Assembly: GCA_020025575.1 (NCBI GenBank)
Contig: JAHHRW010000002.1
Coordinates: 144,203 to 208,202, forward strand
Source of the DNA: Oscillospiraceae bacterium
GTDB lineage: Bacteria > Bacillota > Clostridia > Oscillospirales > Oscillospiraceae
Direction: 5' to 3'
Length of the DNA: 64,000 bases
Of this stretch, positions 35,177-44,343 are shown in pieces (the first letter of the stretch is position 1; every line of letters starts with the position of its first letter). The notes below the pieces were generated by a model that was not told where the DNA came from, did no database searches, and saw nothing but the letters and a program-made list of their open reading frames with translations. The translations under genes and the position numbers were made by a program.

Positions 35177-35205
35177 TTGACGAAAAAGGAAAAAAGAATT
35201 ATTCT
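35177..35205 (+). promoter_or_regulatory. Promoter of the malto-oligosaccharide operon
   Basis: TTGACG (35177-35182), exactly 17 bases of A-rich spacer, and TATTCT (35200-35205). Transcription would start near 35212, so operator copy 2 lies just downstream, in a place where a bound repressor would block elongation. Confidence 0.72.
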
Positions 35206-35233
35206 AGTATCAAAGATCTCATGATGTTTTGCG

Positions 35234-35248
35234 CGAAACAAAACGAAA
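35234..35248. repeat. Operator candidate, copy 2
   Basis: CGAAACAAAACGAAA, the exact inverted complement of 35063-35077, placed downstream of the plus-strand promoter. The pair is 171 bases apart centre to centre, compatible with repression by looping. Confidence 0.65.
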
Positions 35249-35302
35249 AAACGCAGTTGCACAGACACTGTGGCAGACTGGACGGATGAAAGGGGTGGGC
35301 AA

Positions 35303-37285
35303 ATGAATTTCAGTTACGAAAGACGGGATTTTTTAAGCCTGCCTGACGCACAGAAAACCATGTTTTTGTCCACCAATGGTCTGGGCGGATATGCCTCTGC
35401 CACTGCAGCATTTTCTGTAACGCGCTGTGATCACGGAATCCTGAATGCAGCAATCAAAGCGCCGAACCAGCGCATGACCGTGGTTCACCGGCTGCGGGAG
35501 ACGCTGACAGCGAATGATTCGCAGATCTTTCTTTCAACACAGGAATTTGCAGATGGCAGGCCTGCAGAAGAGGGGTATCGATACTTGAGCCGCTTTTCTT
35601 ATGAATATGAACCGGAATGGTGTTACGATGTGCTGGGCGTTCGGATGACACGACGGTGTGGTATGGCTTGGGAAAAAAATGACACCGCCGTGATTTACAT
35701 ACTGGAAAATCATTCAGAGAAAACCTGCACCTTGTCCGTGGAACCAATGCTGAAATTTGCGCCGAAGGAAACGGCACTTACTGAAAAAAAGCGGTTTACG
35801 GTCAAGGGTAATGCGGTTTATGACGAAACTGACACACTGTATATCCATACGGATGCAGATGTGCAGATGACTCCCATTCGTTGGGAATGGCTGGCTTATC
35901 CCGAGGATGCCAAGGACGGCAGAGCGGAGCGGGGGCTTGCGGCTGGCTGCTGCAAGATTGAGACAACGGTTCTGCCCGGCACCACGAAGAAATTAGAGAT
36001 TGTGTTCTCTATAAATGAGCATGTTCAGTCCGGCGAGCAGATTCTGGCACAACAGCAGGAACGCCTGGCAAAGTTAGAGGATGGGTGCGGCTTGCAAGAC
36101 CCTGTGGCTCGGCAGCTGGCAGTTGCTGCAGATGCCTATATTGCCCAGCGGGCTTCCACCAATGGGAAAACAATTGTGGCAGGGTATCCGCTGTTCAGTG
36201 ACTGGGGACGGGATACCATGATTGCACTTGGTGGCTGCTGCCTGTCCACCGGACGCTTTGCAGATGCCAAAAGCATTCTGGAAACATTTTTAGCATATGA
36301 AAAAAACGGCCTTGTGCCGAATCTTTTCCCAGAGGGTGAGAATGCACCCATGTATAATACGGTCGATGCGGCACTTTTGCTGATCGACGGTGTGTGGAAG
36401 TATTTGCAAAAAACAGACGATTGGGATTTTGGAAAGAAAGCCTACCCAGTCATGGAGCGAATCATCAGTGCCTATCAAAATGGCACAGATCACGCCATCG
36501 GCATGGACGATGATGGCCTGATTTCTGCAGGCAGCGGGCTTGATCAGCTGACTTGGATGGATGTGTGCGTGGATGGCATCCTGCCCACACCTCGTCATGG
36601 AAAACCGGTGGAGATAAATGCCTATTGGTATAATGCGCTTTGCATTATGGAGCATCTTGCAGAGAAGTTTGGATATCATAGCAACGATTATCGAACTTTG
36701 GCGCAGCGTGTCAAAAACGCTTTTTGTGAAAAGTTCTATATGGAGGAGAAAGGGTACCTGAAGGATGTGCTCTCAGGAACCAAGGCCGATGAGCAGCTGC
36801 GATGCAATCAGATATGGGCGGTTTCGATGCCATTTACCATGCTGTCGGCACAACAGGAAAAACGTGTGGTGGATACCGTTTACCGGCACCTCTATACGCC
36901 ATGCGGACTGCGGACACTTTCCCCATCTGACCCGGAGTTCAAGCCGTTTTACGGTGGAACGCAGCGAAAACGGGATCTTGCCTATCATCAGGGGACGGTG
37001 TGGGTCTATCCAATGGGAGCCTACTATTTGGCATGGCTGAAAACCCATGGTAACACCAAAGAAGCGGCGCAGACTGTAAAAAGTCAGCTGCAAGCCTTGG
37101 AATCCATGCTGCGGCAGGGCTGTGTCGGACAACTTCCGGAAATCTATGACGGGGGCACACCCGGTGATGGAAAAGGCTGCTATGCCCAGGCATGGAGTGT
37201 AGGTGAATTACTTCGTGTGTACGAAGCGGTGGAAAAAATCGACAAAGGTGCGTGGAAAACCAATGGCAAGTTTTGCACTGGATAA
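35303..37285 (+). CDS. Glycogen debranching enzyme (amylo-alpha-1,6-glucosidase, GH133 type)
   Basis: This protein fits the archaeal/bacterial-type debranching enzyme family, which removes alpha-1,6-linked glucose from limit dextrins. The N-terminal ~220 residues form a beta-rich domain (MFLSTNGLGGYASATAAF), and the C-terminal (alpha/alpha)6-barrel carries FSDWGRDTMIALGGCCL and GLDQLTWMDVCVDG with catalytic acidic residues. There is no signal peptide. The ATG at 35303 follows GGGGTGG; an upstream ATG at 35270 lies closer to the operator. Length is 660 residues. It opens the operon and its end overlaps the next gene by 23 bases. Confidence 0.88.
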   Translation: MNFSYERRDFLSLPDAQKTMFLSTNGLGGYASATAAFSVTRCDHGILNAAIKAPNQRMTVVHRLRETLTANDSQIFLSTQEFADGRPAEEGYRYLSRFSYEYEPEWCYDVLGVRMTRRCGMAWEKNDTAVIYILENHSEKTCTLSVEPMLKFAPKETALTEKKRFTVKGNAVYDETDTLYIHTDADVQMTPIRWEWLAYPEDAKDGRAERGLAAGCCKIETTVLPGTTKKLEIVFSINEHVQSGEQILAQQQERLAKLEDGCGLQDPVARQLAVAADAYIAQRASTNGKTIVAGYPLFSDWGRDTMIALGGCCLSTGRFADAKSILETFLAYEKNGLVPNLFPEGENAPMYNTVDAALLLIDGVWKYLQKTDDWDFGKKAYPVMERIISAYQNGTDHAIGMDDDGLISAGSGLDQLTWMDVCVDGILPTPRHGKPVEINAYWYNALCIMEHLAEKFGYHSNDYRTLAQRVKNAFCEKFYMEEKGYLKDVLSGTKADEQLRCNQIWAVSMPFTMLSAQQEKRVVDTVYRHLYTPCGLRTLSPSDPEFKPFYGGTQRKRDLAYHQGTVWVYPMGAYYLAWLKTHGNTKEAAQTVKSQLQALESMLRQGCVGQLPEIYDGGTPGDGKGCYAQAWSVGELLRVYEAVEKIDKGAWKTNGKFCTG

Positions 37286-38969
37286 AAGAAAGTCGGGCTG
37301 GTGGAAAGAGGCGGTATTCTACCAAATCTATCCCAAAAGCTTTCAGGATACCAATGGGGATGGCATCGGTGATTTGAAGGGGATTCTATCACGGCTGGAT
37401 TATCTGGAGGAGCTGGGGGTTGACGGGATCTGGCTGTCCCCGGTATTTCAATCTCCTCAGGCGGATAACGGCTATGATATCTCTGATTACTGCGCAATTG
37501 ATCCCATGTTCGGCACCATGCAGGATATGGAGCATCTGATTGCAGAGGCAAAGAAACGTGGAATTTCCATTATTATGGATTTGGTGCTCAACCACAGCTC
37601 GGATGAGCATCGTTGGTTTCAGCAAGCGCTGAAAAGCAAAGACAATCCGTATCATGATTACTATGTCTGGCGGGATGGAGAAGAAAATTGCCCACCCAAC
37701 GATATGAAGGCGGTGTTCGGCGGCTCTGCTTGGACTTATGTGCCCAGCCTTGGTCAGTACTATTTCCACCAGTTTTTGGAAAAACAACCGGATCTGAACT
37801 GGGAAAATGCCAATTTGCGGCAGGAACTTTACAAAGCCATTCGTTTCTGGGTTGACAAGGGGGTGGAAGGTTTCCGTCTTGATGTCATCGATCAGATCGC
37901 CAAAGAGCCAGATCAGAAAATTACAGCCAATGGGCCTCGCCTTCACGAATTTCTCCGGGAGCTTTCCCGGGAGGCTTTTTCCCGTGAGGGAATTGTTACG
38001 GTTGGAGAGACTTGGAGTGCAGACATTCCCCGTGCTCAGGTTTTCAGTGCACCCGATGGCAGTGAGCTGAGCATGGTGTTTCAGTTTGAGCATATCTGCT
38101 TAGATCAGCAGGCCGGCGGAGAAAAGTGGGACATCGCACCGCTGTCGCTTCCGAGGCTCAAGGATTGCTTTTGCCGTTGGCAGCAGGGGCTGCATGAAAA
38201 GGGCTGGAACAGTCTGTTTTTGGATAATCATGATTTGCCTCGCATCGTTTCCCGTTGGGGCGATGATGGCAAGTACCGTGTCCAGTCAGCAAAAATGCTG
38301 GCAACAATGCTTCACGGTATGCAGGGAACGCCATATATCTATCAGGGCGAAGAATTGGGTATGACCAATATTCGGCTGAGCCTTGATAAATATGTGGACC
38401 CTGAGATTCACAATGTGTTCAAGGAGCGCACGGAAAGAGGCATGGATCCTGATGAAGTGATGCAGTCCATCTGGGCGCGAGGCCGGGACAATGCGCGGAC
38501 CCCTATGCAGTGGACGGATGAGGCTTATGCCGGATTCTCGGATACAAAACCGTGGCTGCCGGTGAATGAAAATTATCATCAGGTCAATGCCCGGCAGCAG
38601 CTGAGTGACCCAGATTCGGTCTTTCACTATTATCAAAAACTGATTCAGCTTCGCAAGACATATCCCGTGTTCAGGGATGGTGATTTCACGCTGCTGTGTC
38701 CTGAGGATGAACAGATTTTCGCCTATATCCGCAGCACGCAGCATCAGCAGCTTCTGGTTATTTGCAATTTTACGGATCGGGAAGTGATATTTCAAATTCC
38801 TGAGAAGTTTGCAGATGCCCAGAAAATCATAGGAAACGATTCGGGGGAAAGCGACCATCTTCGACCATACGAGGCAAGAATGCTGCTGTGGCAGGATGCA
38901 ACCGAAACCACCTGTTTAGCAAAAAAGAAAGCACATAATGATGATTTTCGCAGCATTCTGCTGATGTAG
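37263..38969 (+). CDS. GH13 alpha-glucosidase / oligo-1,6-glucosidase (MalL-like)
   Basis: A cytoplasmic GH13 subfamily 31-like enzyme. It would release glucose from maltose, isomaltose or short alpha-glucans. The motifs are KEAVFYQIYPKSFQDTNGDG, DLVLNHSS, GFRLDVIDQ, VGETWS and FLDNHDLPR, in the right order for the TIM barrel, followed by a small C-terminal beta domain. The product is 568 residues from the ATG at 37263; an open frame begins at 37203 but lies wholly within the debranching enzyme gene. Linkage preference (alpha-1,4 or alpha-1,6) cannot be read reliably from sequence alone. Confidence 0.9.
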   Translation: MASFALDKRKSGWWKEAVFYQIYPKSFQDTNGDGIGDLKGILSRLDYLEELGVDGIWLSPVFQSPQADNGYDISDYCAIDPMFGTMQDMEHLIAEAKKRGISIIMDLVLNHSSDEHRWFQQALKSKDNPYHDYYVWRDGEENCPPNDMKAVFGGSAWTYVPSLGQYYFHQFLEKQPDLNWENANLRQELYKAIRFWVDKGVEGFRLDVIDQIAKEPDQKITANGPRLHEFLRELSREAFSREGIVTVGETWSADIPRAQVFSAPDGSELSMVFQFEHICLDQQAGGEKWDIAPLSLPRLKDCFCRWQQGLHEKGWNSLFLDNHDLPRIVSRWGDDGKYRVQSAKMLATMLHGMQGTPYIYQGEELGMTNIRLSLDKYVDPEIHNVFKERTERGMDPDEVMQSIWARGRDNARTPMQWTDEAYAGFSDTKPWLPVNENYHQVNARQQLSDPDSVFHYYQKLIQLRKTYPVFRDGDFTLLCPEDEQIFAYIRSTQHQQLLVICNFTDREVIFQIPEKFADAQKIIGNDSGESDHLRPYEARMLLWQDATETTCLAKKKAHNDDFRSILLM

Positions 38970-39016
38970 TTTGCTGGGATAATAAACATACTGATTTTCT
39001 TAAGGAGGAAAAAACA

Positions 39017-40300
39017 ATGAAAAAGTTTTTAGCGATGATGCTGGCTGGCATTATGGTAGTCGGTCTGTTTGCCGGATGCGGCGCAGCACCCACTGACGAA
39101 ACACAGACCCCCGGCACGAATTCCGGTACAGTTACCACGGAGCCTGTAGCTGCTGATCCTGTTGACGTGACTCTGACTGTTTGGGGTCCTCAGGAGGACC
39201 AGGCGGATGAAAATGGCTGGCTGCCCACCATGTGCCAGAAGTTTGCTGCTGCACATCCCGAATGGAACATCACCTGGAAGTACGGTGTTTGCTCCGAAGG
39301 TGACGCAGGTAAGAATGTAACCGCTGACCCCTCTGCAGCTGCTGATGTTTACTTTTACGCAAATGACCAGCTGGGTACGCTGATGCAGGCAAATGCAATC
39401 GCACAGCTGGGCGGCAAGTATCTGGACGAAGTCCTTGCAGATAACTCCGATTCTATGATCGCCTCTGTTACCGGCACCGACGGCGGCGTTTATGGTGTTC
39501 CTTTCACCGCAAACACCTGGTTCATGTACTATGACAAGTCTGTCTTCTCCGAGGAAGATATTAAGAGTCTGGACACCATGCTGGAAAAGGGTAAGGTTGC
39601 CTTCCCCCTGACCAACGCCTGGTATCTGGCTTCCTTCTATGTTGCCAACGGCGGCACCCTGTTCGGCGAGAACGGCGTTGACGCTACCGCAGGCATTCAG
39701 TTCGGTGGTGAAAACGGCACTGCTGTGACCGCTTATCTGGCAAATCTGGCTGCTAACCCCAACTTTGTAAACGATGCTGATGGCGTTGGCTTGGATGGCC
39801 TGCGTAATGGCAACATCTCCGCTATCTTCTCCGGTACTTGGGATGCTGCAAATGTGCAGGAAGCTCTGGGTGAGAACTTTGGTGCTGCCCAGCTGCCCAC
39901 CATCACCCTGAACGGTGAGGCAAAGCAGCTGAAGGCATTTGCTGGCTCCAAGGCAGTTGGCGTAAACCCCAACTGCAAAAATCCTGAAGTCGCTGTTGCT
40001 CTGGCTGTATATCTGGGATCCGCCGATGCCCAGAAGGCTCACTACGAGATGCGTCAAATCATCCCCTGCGCCACTTCTGTGCTGACCGACGATGCAATCA
40101 AGACCGACGTGGTTGCAGTGGCTCAGGGTAATACCGTTGCAAACACTGCGATTGTTCAGCCCTCTATCCCTGAGATGGGTGCTTACTGGACTCCTGCTGA
40201 ATCCATGGGCAAGGCACTTGTGAACGGCGAAATCACCGCCGACAATGCTGCTGAAAAGACCGAAGCATTTGCTGCTTCTCTGAATAACGCCGGTTTGTAA
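39017..40300 (+). CDS. malE: Maltose/maltodextrin ABC transporter substrate-binding lipoprotein (MalE-like)
   Basis: An extracellular lipoprotein that would capture malto-oligosaccharides for import. The signal peptide ends in LFAGC with the lipidated cysteine at residue 21, followed by a Thr/Pro-rich linker. The mature part has the SBP type 1 fold signatures DVTLTVWGPQ, YGVPFTANTWFMYYDKSVF and IFSGTWDA. The 427-residue length fits. Codon usage is strongly biased towards the ribosomal-gene pattern, implying high expression. A hairpin with a T-run follows and probably lowers expression of the permease genes. Confidence 0.93.
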   Translation: MKKFLAMMLAGIMVVGLFAGCGAAPTDETQTPGTNSGTVTTEPVAADPVDVTLTVWGPQEDQADENGWLPTMCQKFAAAHPEWNITWKYGVCSEGDAGKNVTADPSAAADVYFYANDQLGTLMQANAIAQLGGKYLDEVLADNSDSMIASVTGTDGGVYGVPFTANTWFMYYDKSVFSEEDIKSLDTMLEKGKVAFPLTNAWYLASFYVANGGTLFGENGVDATAGIQFGGENGTAVTAYLANLAANPNFVNDADGVGLDGLRNGNISAIFSGTWDAANVQEALGENFGAAQLPTITLNGEAKQLKAFAGSKAVGVNPNCKNPEVAVALAVYLGSADAQKAHYEMRQIIPCATSVLTDDAIKTDVVAVAQGNTVANTAIVQPSIPEMGAYWTPAESMGKALVNGEITADNAAEKTEAFAASLNNAGL

Positions 40301-40330
40301 TTCGATTACCGCTTTCTAATCGAAGAAATG

Positions 40331-40368
40331 AAGGCGGTGGTTGGAATTACTCCAACTGCCGCCTTTTT
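40331..40368 (+). terminator. Partial terminator between malE and malF
   Basis: AAGGCGGTGGTTGGA and TCCAACTGCCGCCTT form a 15-pair stem with two G-U pairs, followed by five T. It lies inside the operon, so it probably attenuates read-through into malF/malG and keeps binding protein in excess. Confidence 0.85.
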
Positions 40369-40392
40369 ATCAAGAAAAGAGGAGATGATACC

Positions 40393-41769
40393 ATGTCAAG
40401 CCCTTTGGCAAAAAAGACGCAGTCCGATTCGCTGGCAAGTGCGCTCAAAAACGGCGGCCCGGTGATCTGGCTGTCTTGCCTTGTAATGGGTCTGGGAAAT
40501 ATTGTTTGTGGACAGTTGGTTAAGGGCATTTTGTTCTTTGCAATCGAGGCAGCCACATTTTACTTTCTGCTCAGTCCGGGTGGTGGCCTTTACTGGATCT
40601 CTATGCTTCCCAGTCTGGGTTGGCGCGAGCAGCAGAAGGTCTGGAATGAAGAAAAGTTCATTTACGAATATGTGGCAGGCGATCAGTCTCAGCTGATTCT
40701 GCTCTATGGCATTGCCTCTTTGTGCATCATTGCGGTGTTCATTCTGGTATGGCAGGCTTCTGTGCGCAGCGGGTATCAAGCAATGTGTCTGAAAAAGAGC
40801 GGAAGTCATGTGCCTGGTATCGTAGACGACATCAAGTCCCTGTTTGATGTAAACATCCACAAGCTGCTCATGGCACTGCCAACCGTTTGCCTGGCGATCT
40901 TTACCATCCTGCCTCTGATCTATATGATGAGTATGGCGTTCACCAACTACTCAAAAGAGGGTGACCATCTGGTCTTGTTCGATTGGGTGGGGCTGTCCAA
41001 CTTCTTTGCCATCTTTGACAGCGGATCGGTCATAGGAAAGCAGTTCGGGAGTGTTCTTACTTGGACACTGGTTTGGGCATTCTTTGCAACGTTCCTGAAC
41101 TTCTTCCTCGGTACGTTTATGGCAATCATCATCAACCGTCCGACCATTCGCCTAAAGGGGTTGTGGAGAGGCTGCCTGTCCATGACCATCGCAGTACCGC
41201 AGTTCGTTTCTCTGTTGGTCATTCGTTCGATGCTGCAGCCCAATGGTATTGTGAATCGGATGCTGATGAATGCATCGCTGATTCCCGCTGATGTGCCGCT
41301 GCCGTTTTTAACCAATGCCACCTGGGCGAGAATTTTGGTCATTGTGGTAAACCTCTGGGTGGGTATCCCATATACCATCATGCAGGTCACGGGTGTTTTG
41401 CAGAACATTCCGGCAGAACAGTATGAGTCTGCTAGAATAGACGGCGCAGGTGTGGTCAAGCAGTTCCGGCACATCACACTGCCATATATGCTCTTTGTAC
41501 TTACGCCGTACCTGATTACCCAGTTCACCGGTAACATCAATAACTTCAATGTGATCTATCTGCTGACCCGCGGCGAACCGCTGAGTGTGGGCAATTCTGC
41601 CGGCGAGACAGATCTGCTGGTTACCTGGCTGTATAAGCTATCGGTGGATCAGCAGAAGTACAATCTGGCGGCGGTCATCGGTATCTTTACCTTTATCGTG
41701 CTGGCGGTGGTTTCGTTGATTACATACCGGAGTACCGGATCTTATAAAGATGAGGAGGGGTTTAGATGA
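40393..41769 (+). CDS. malF: Maltodextrin ABC transporter permease (MalF-like)
   Basis: One of the two membrane subunits of the maltodextrin importer. The sequence has an N-terminal extra hairpin region (LKNGGPVIWLSCLVMGLGN) and the permease core with the EAA loop PAEQYESARIDGAGVVKQF, where the ATPase docks. About eight membrane helices are apparent. The length is 458 residues. It follows malE after the attenuating hairpin and overlaps malG by four bases. Confidence 0.92.
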   Translation: MSSPLAKKTQSDSLASALKNGGPVIWLSCLVMGLGNIVCGQLVKGILFFAIEAATFYFLLSPGGGLYWISMLPSLGWREQQKVWNEEKFIYEYVAGDQSQLILLYGIASLCIIAVFILVWQASVRSGYQAMCLKKSGSHVPGIVDDIKSLFDVNIHKLLMALPTVCLAIFTILPLIYMMSMAFTNYSKEGDHLVLFDWVGLSNFFAIFDSGSVIGKQFGSVLTWTLVWAFFATFLNFFLGTFMAIIINRPTIRLKGLWRGCLSMTIAVPQFVSLLVIRSMLQPNGIVNRMLMNASLIPADVPLPFLTNATWARILVIVVNLWVGIPYTIMQVTGVLQNIPAEQYESARIDGAGVVKQFRHITLPYMLFVLTPYLITQFTGNINNFNVIYLLTRGEPLSVGNSAGETDLLVTWLYKLSVDQQKYNLAAVIGIFTFIVLAVVSLITYRSTGSYKDEEGFR

Positions 41770-42641
41770 TGGCGAAAAAACAATCGCATTCCATTCGGAA
41801 AAGGCGGATTGCAGGGGATGTGGCCACCTATGTGTTCCTTGTAATTGTGAGCATCGTGTGGCTGATACCCTTCTTTTGGCTGATTATGCAGTCGTTCCGC
41901 GATGGCAAGGGACAGTTTATCAGCACGTTCCTACCGGAGAAATACACATTCAATAATTACAAGGCGCTGTTTACAGAGTTCAATGTTATGAACTTCCCTC
42001 GAATGTTCTTGAATACCCTGTTCATTGCCTGCTGCAGCTGCGTGATCAGCACATTCTTTGTGCTCAGCGTGTCCTACTGCACCAGCCGCCTGAAGTGGAA
42101 AATGCGCAAGCCTTATATGAACATGGCGATGATTCTGAATCTGTTCCCTGGTTTTATGTCCATGGTTGCGGTATACTTCATTCTGAAAGCTTTGGGTATG
42201 ACCGAAGGAAAGATGATTCCCTTGGCATTGATTATTGTATTCTCTGCCGGAGCGGGCAGTAACTTCTATGTGATGAAGGGTTATATGGATACCATTCCCA
42301 AGGCATTGGATGAGGCGGCAGCTTTGGATGGCTGTACCCGGTGGCAGATTTTTACCAGAATCACATTGCCGCTGTCCAAGCCTATGATCGTTTATCAGAT
42401 TATCACTTCTTTTATGGGTCCCTGGGTGGACTTCGTGTTTGCAAAGGTGATTGTGCGCACCGAGGCGAAATACTTCACGGTGTCCATCGGACTGTGGAGC
42501 ATGCTCGAGAAGGAGTATGTAGATACCTGGTTTGTTCGGTTCTGTGCGGGTGCGGTTTTGGTGTCGATTCCCATTGCAGTCTTATTTATGATTACCCAGA
42601 AATTCTATCGGGAGGCCATGAGCGGCTCTGTAAAGGGATGA
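41766..42641 (+). CDS. malG: Maltodextrin ABC transporter permease (MalG-like)
   Basis: The second membrane subunit of the importer, with about six helices. The EAA loop is IPKALDEAAALDGCTRWQ. Start codons ATG ATG at 41766 and 41769 are both possible behind AGGAGGGG. Its start overlaps the malF stop. The cluster has no ATP-binding subunit, so it must borrow an ATPase (MsmX/MalK type) encoded elsewhere. Confidence 0.94.
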   Translation: MMAKKQSHSIRKRRIAGDVATYVFLVIVSIVWLIPFFWLIMQSFRDGKGQFISTFLPEKYTFNNYKALFTEFNVMNFPRMFLNTLFIACCSCVISTFFVLSVSYCTSRLKWKMRKPYMNMAMILNLFPGFMSMVAVYFILKALGMTEGKMIPLALIIVFSAGAGSNFYVMKGYMDTIPKALDEAAALDGCTRWQIFTRITLPLSKPMIVYQIITSFMGPWVDFVFAKVIVRTEAKYFTVSIGLWSMLEKEYVDTWFVRFCAGAVLVSIPIAVLFMITQKFYREAMSGSVKG

Positions 42642-42645
42642 TTCC

Positions 42646-44334
42646 ATGAAGAAAATCGTGAAAGCAGTGAGTCTTTTTCTGAGTCTGATGCTTTTAGCTG
42701 GTTGTACATTGACCAATACCCAACAAAATCCATCCGTTGCAGCAACCACAGGAACGGATGGGAAAGTCCATTCCGCCACAAAGGCTGAAAAAACGGAACA
42801 GGCTCTGACAGAAATCGCAAAGCTTGGCCAAAGTCCAGAGGATGACTACCGCGTGTGGTACGAAATCTTTGTCTATTCCTATTGCGACTCCAATGGGGAC
42901 GGAATCGGCGACATCAAGGGTATTATTTCCAAGCTGGACGAACTGGAGATGCTGGGCGTGGGTGGCATTTGGCTCATGCCCATCCACCCCAGTACATCCT
43001 ATCACAAATATAATGTGACGGATTACTACGCAATCGATCCAGATTACGGAACGATGGAGGACTTTGAAACCCTAATCAAGGAATGCAGCAATAGAGGAAT
43101 CAAGATCATTATGGATCTGGTGCTGAATCATACGGGAAGTGAGCATGCTTGGTTTAAGCAGGCAGTTTCTTATTTGCAAAATCTTCCTGAGGGCGCAGAG
43201 CCGGATTTGAATGCGTGCCCCTATGTGGATTATTACAATTTTGTGCAAGCAGAAGATTGTCCAAGCGGTTACTGCCCAGTCAGCGGGGCACCCGGTTGGT
43301 TCTATGAAGGGCGTTTCAGCCATGAAATGCCGGATGTAAATTTTGGCAGTGATGCACTGCGCGGAGAGTTTGAAAAGATGATGGCCTTTTGGCTGGATAA
43401 GGGCGTGGCTGGGTTCCGACTGGATGCGGCCAAGGAGTATTATTCGGGCAAGACCGAGGAAAATGTGCAGGTACTGCGCTGGATTCAGCAGACAGCCACG
43501 GCAATCAAGCCCGACTGCTATCTGGTGGCAGAAGTGTGGGAAGGTTTCGATACCTTGGCACAGTATTATAAGAGCGGTATCAACAGCATTTTTAACTATC
43601 CATTTGGAAACAACAACGGAAAAATTATCAAAGTATTGCAAGGTGCAGGAAATGCCGGCGTTGTCAGTACCTATGCAGCAGCACTGCAAAAAGCGGATGC
43701 GGCTTACCGAAAAAACAATCCGGACTATATGGATTCGCCCTTCCTGTCGAACCATGATGTGGGACGGATTGCTGGATTTGTGGGGCGTGATCCAGAGAAG
43801 ACGAAATTGGCTGGGGCTATGAATCTGTTCATGTCTGGAAGTGCCTTCGTCTACTATGGTGAGGAATTGGGAATGGTGTGCGGTGCCATTGATGACCCAT
43901 CATACCGCGGGCCCATGCTCTGGAATGATACAGCAGATCGGGGCATGACACAGCCGCCTCCCGGCTGTACCATCCCAGAGGAATACCCCATGGGCAGTTT
44001 GGAAGTTCAGCGCAGTGATGATGATTCCGTTTATAACTATTATCGGCAGGCAATTGCCATCCGAAATGCACTGCCGGTTATTTCCCACGGACAGCCATCG
44101 GTGGAAACAGCGTTGAACATGGGGTGTGTCAGTGCGGTGCGTAAGACTTGGAACGATGAGCGCTGTATCATCCTAATGAATATTGATGGTGCTGCGGCTG
44201 ATGTAGACCTGTCCAATTATCAAGATTGGAATTTGGCTGCCCAGTTGTCAGCTGATGGGAATCCTGTGACTATCAAGGGGAACATCCTGCATTTACCGGC
44301 TTATGGTACAGCCGTGCTGCTCCCTGAAAAATAA
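42646..44334 (+). CDS. Lipoprotein alpha-amylase (GH13)
   Basis: A surface-anchored amylase that would start starch breakdown outside the cell. The signal peptide ends LLAGC with the lipidated cysteine at residue 20, followed by a Thr/Ser/Ala-rich spacer up to about residue 60. The GH13 blocks are WYEIFVYSYCDSNGDGIGD, DLVLNHTG, GFRLDAAKEYY, VAEVWEG and FLSNHDVGR. There is no carbohydrate-binding module. The length is 562 residues. It lies four bases after malG, linking extracellular cleavage to uptake. Confidence 0.92.
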   Translation: MKKIVKAVSLFLSLMLLAGCTLTNTQQNPSVAATTGTDGKVHSATKAEKTEQALTEIAKLGQSPEDDYRVWYEIFVYSYCDSNGDGIGDIKGIISKLDELEMLGVGGIWLMPIHPSTSYHKYNVTDYYAIDPDYGTMEDFETLIKECSNRGIKIIMDLVLNHTGSEHAWFKQAVSYLQNLPEGAEPDLNACPYVDYYNFVQAEDCPSGYCPVSGAPGWFYEGRFSHEMPDVNFGSDALRGEFEKMMAFWLDKGVAGFRLDAAKEYYSGKTEENVQVLRWIQQTATAIKPDCYLVAEVWEGFDTLAQYYKSGINSIFNYPFGNNNGKIIKVLQGAGNAGVVSTYAAALQKADAAYRKNNPDYMDSPFLSNHDVGRIAGFVGRDPEKTKLAGAMNLFMSGSAFVYYGEELGMVCGAIDDPSYRGPMLWNDTADRGMTQPPPGCTIPEEYPMGSLEVQRSDDDSVYNYYRQAIAIRNALPVISHGQPSVETALNMGCVSAVRKTWNDERCIILMNIDGAAADVDLSNYQDWNLAAQLSADGNPVTIKGNILHLPAYGTAVLLPEK

Positions 44335-44343
44335 GGAGTTTTT

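Larger units (their letters stand above)
34964..35302. promoter_or_regulatory. Divergent promoter region of the starch utilisation locus
   Basis: This 339-base region holds no gene. On the minus strand, a promoter for the regulator has TATAAT at 35019-35014 with an upstream TGC and a weak TTGCGT at 35042-35037. On the plus strand, the operon promoter has TTGACG (35177-35182), 17 bases and TATTCT (35200-35205). The two 15-bp operator candidates lie at 35063-35077 and 35234-35248. The stretch between them is AT-rich. Confidence 0.75.

Noticed and set aside
39029..40057. 342-residue minus-strand open frame
   Set aside because: Antisense to the highly codon-biased malE gene.
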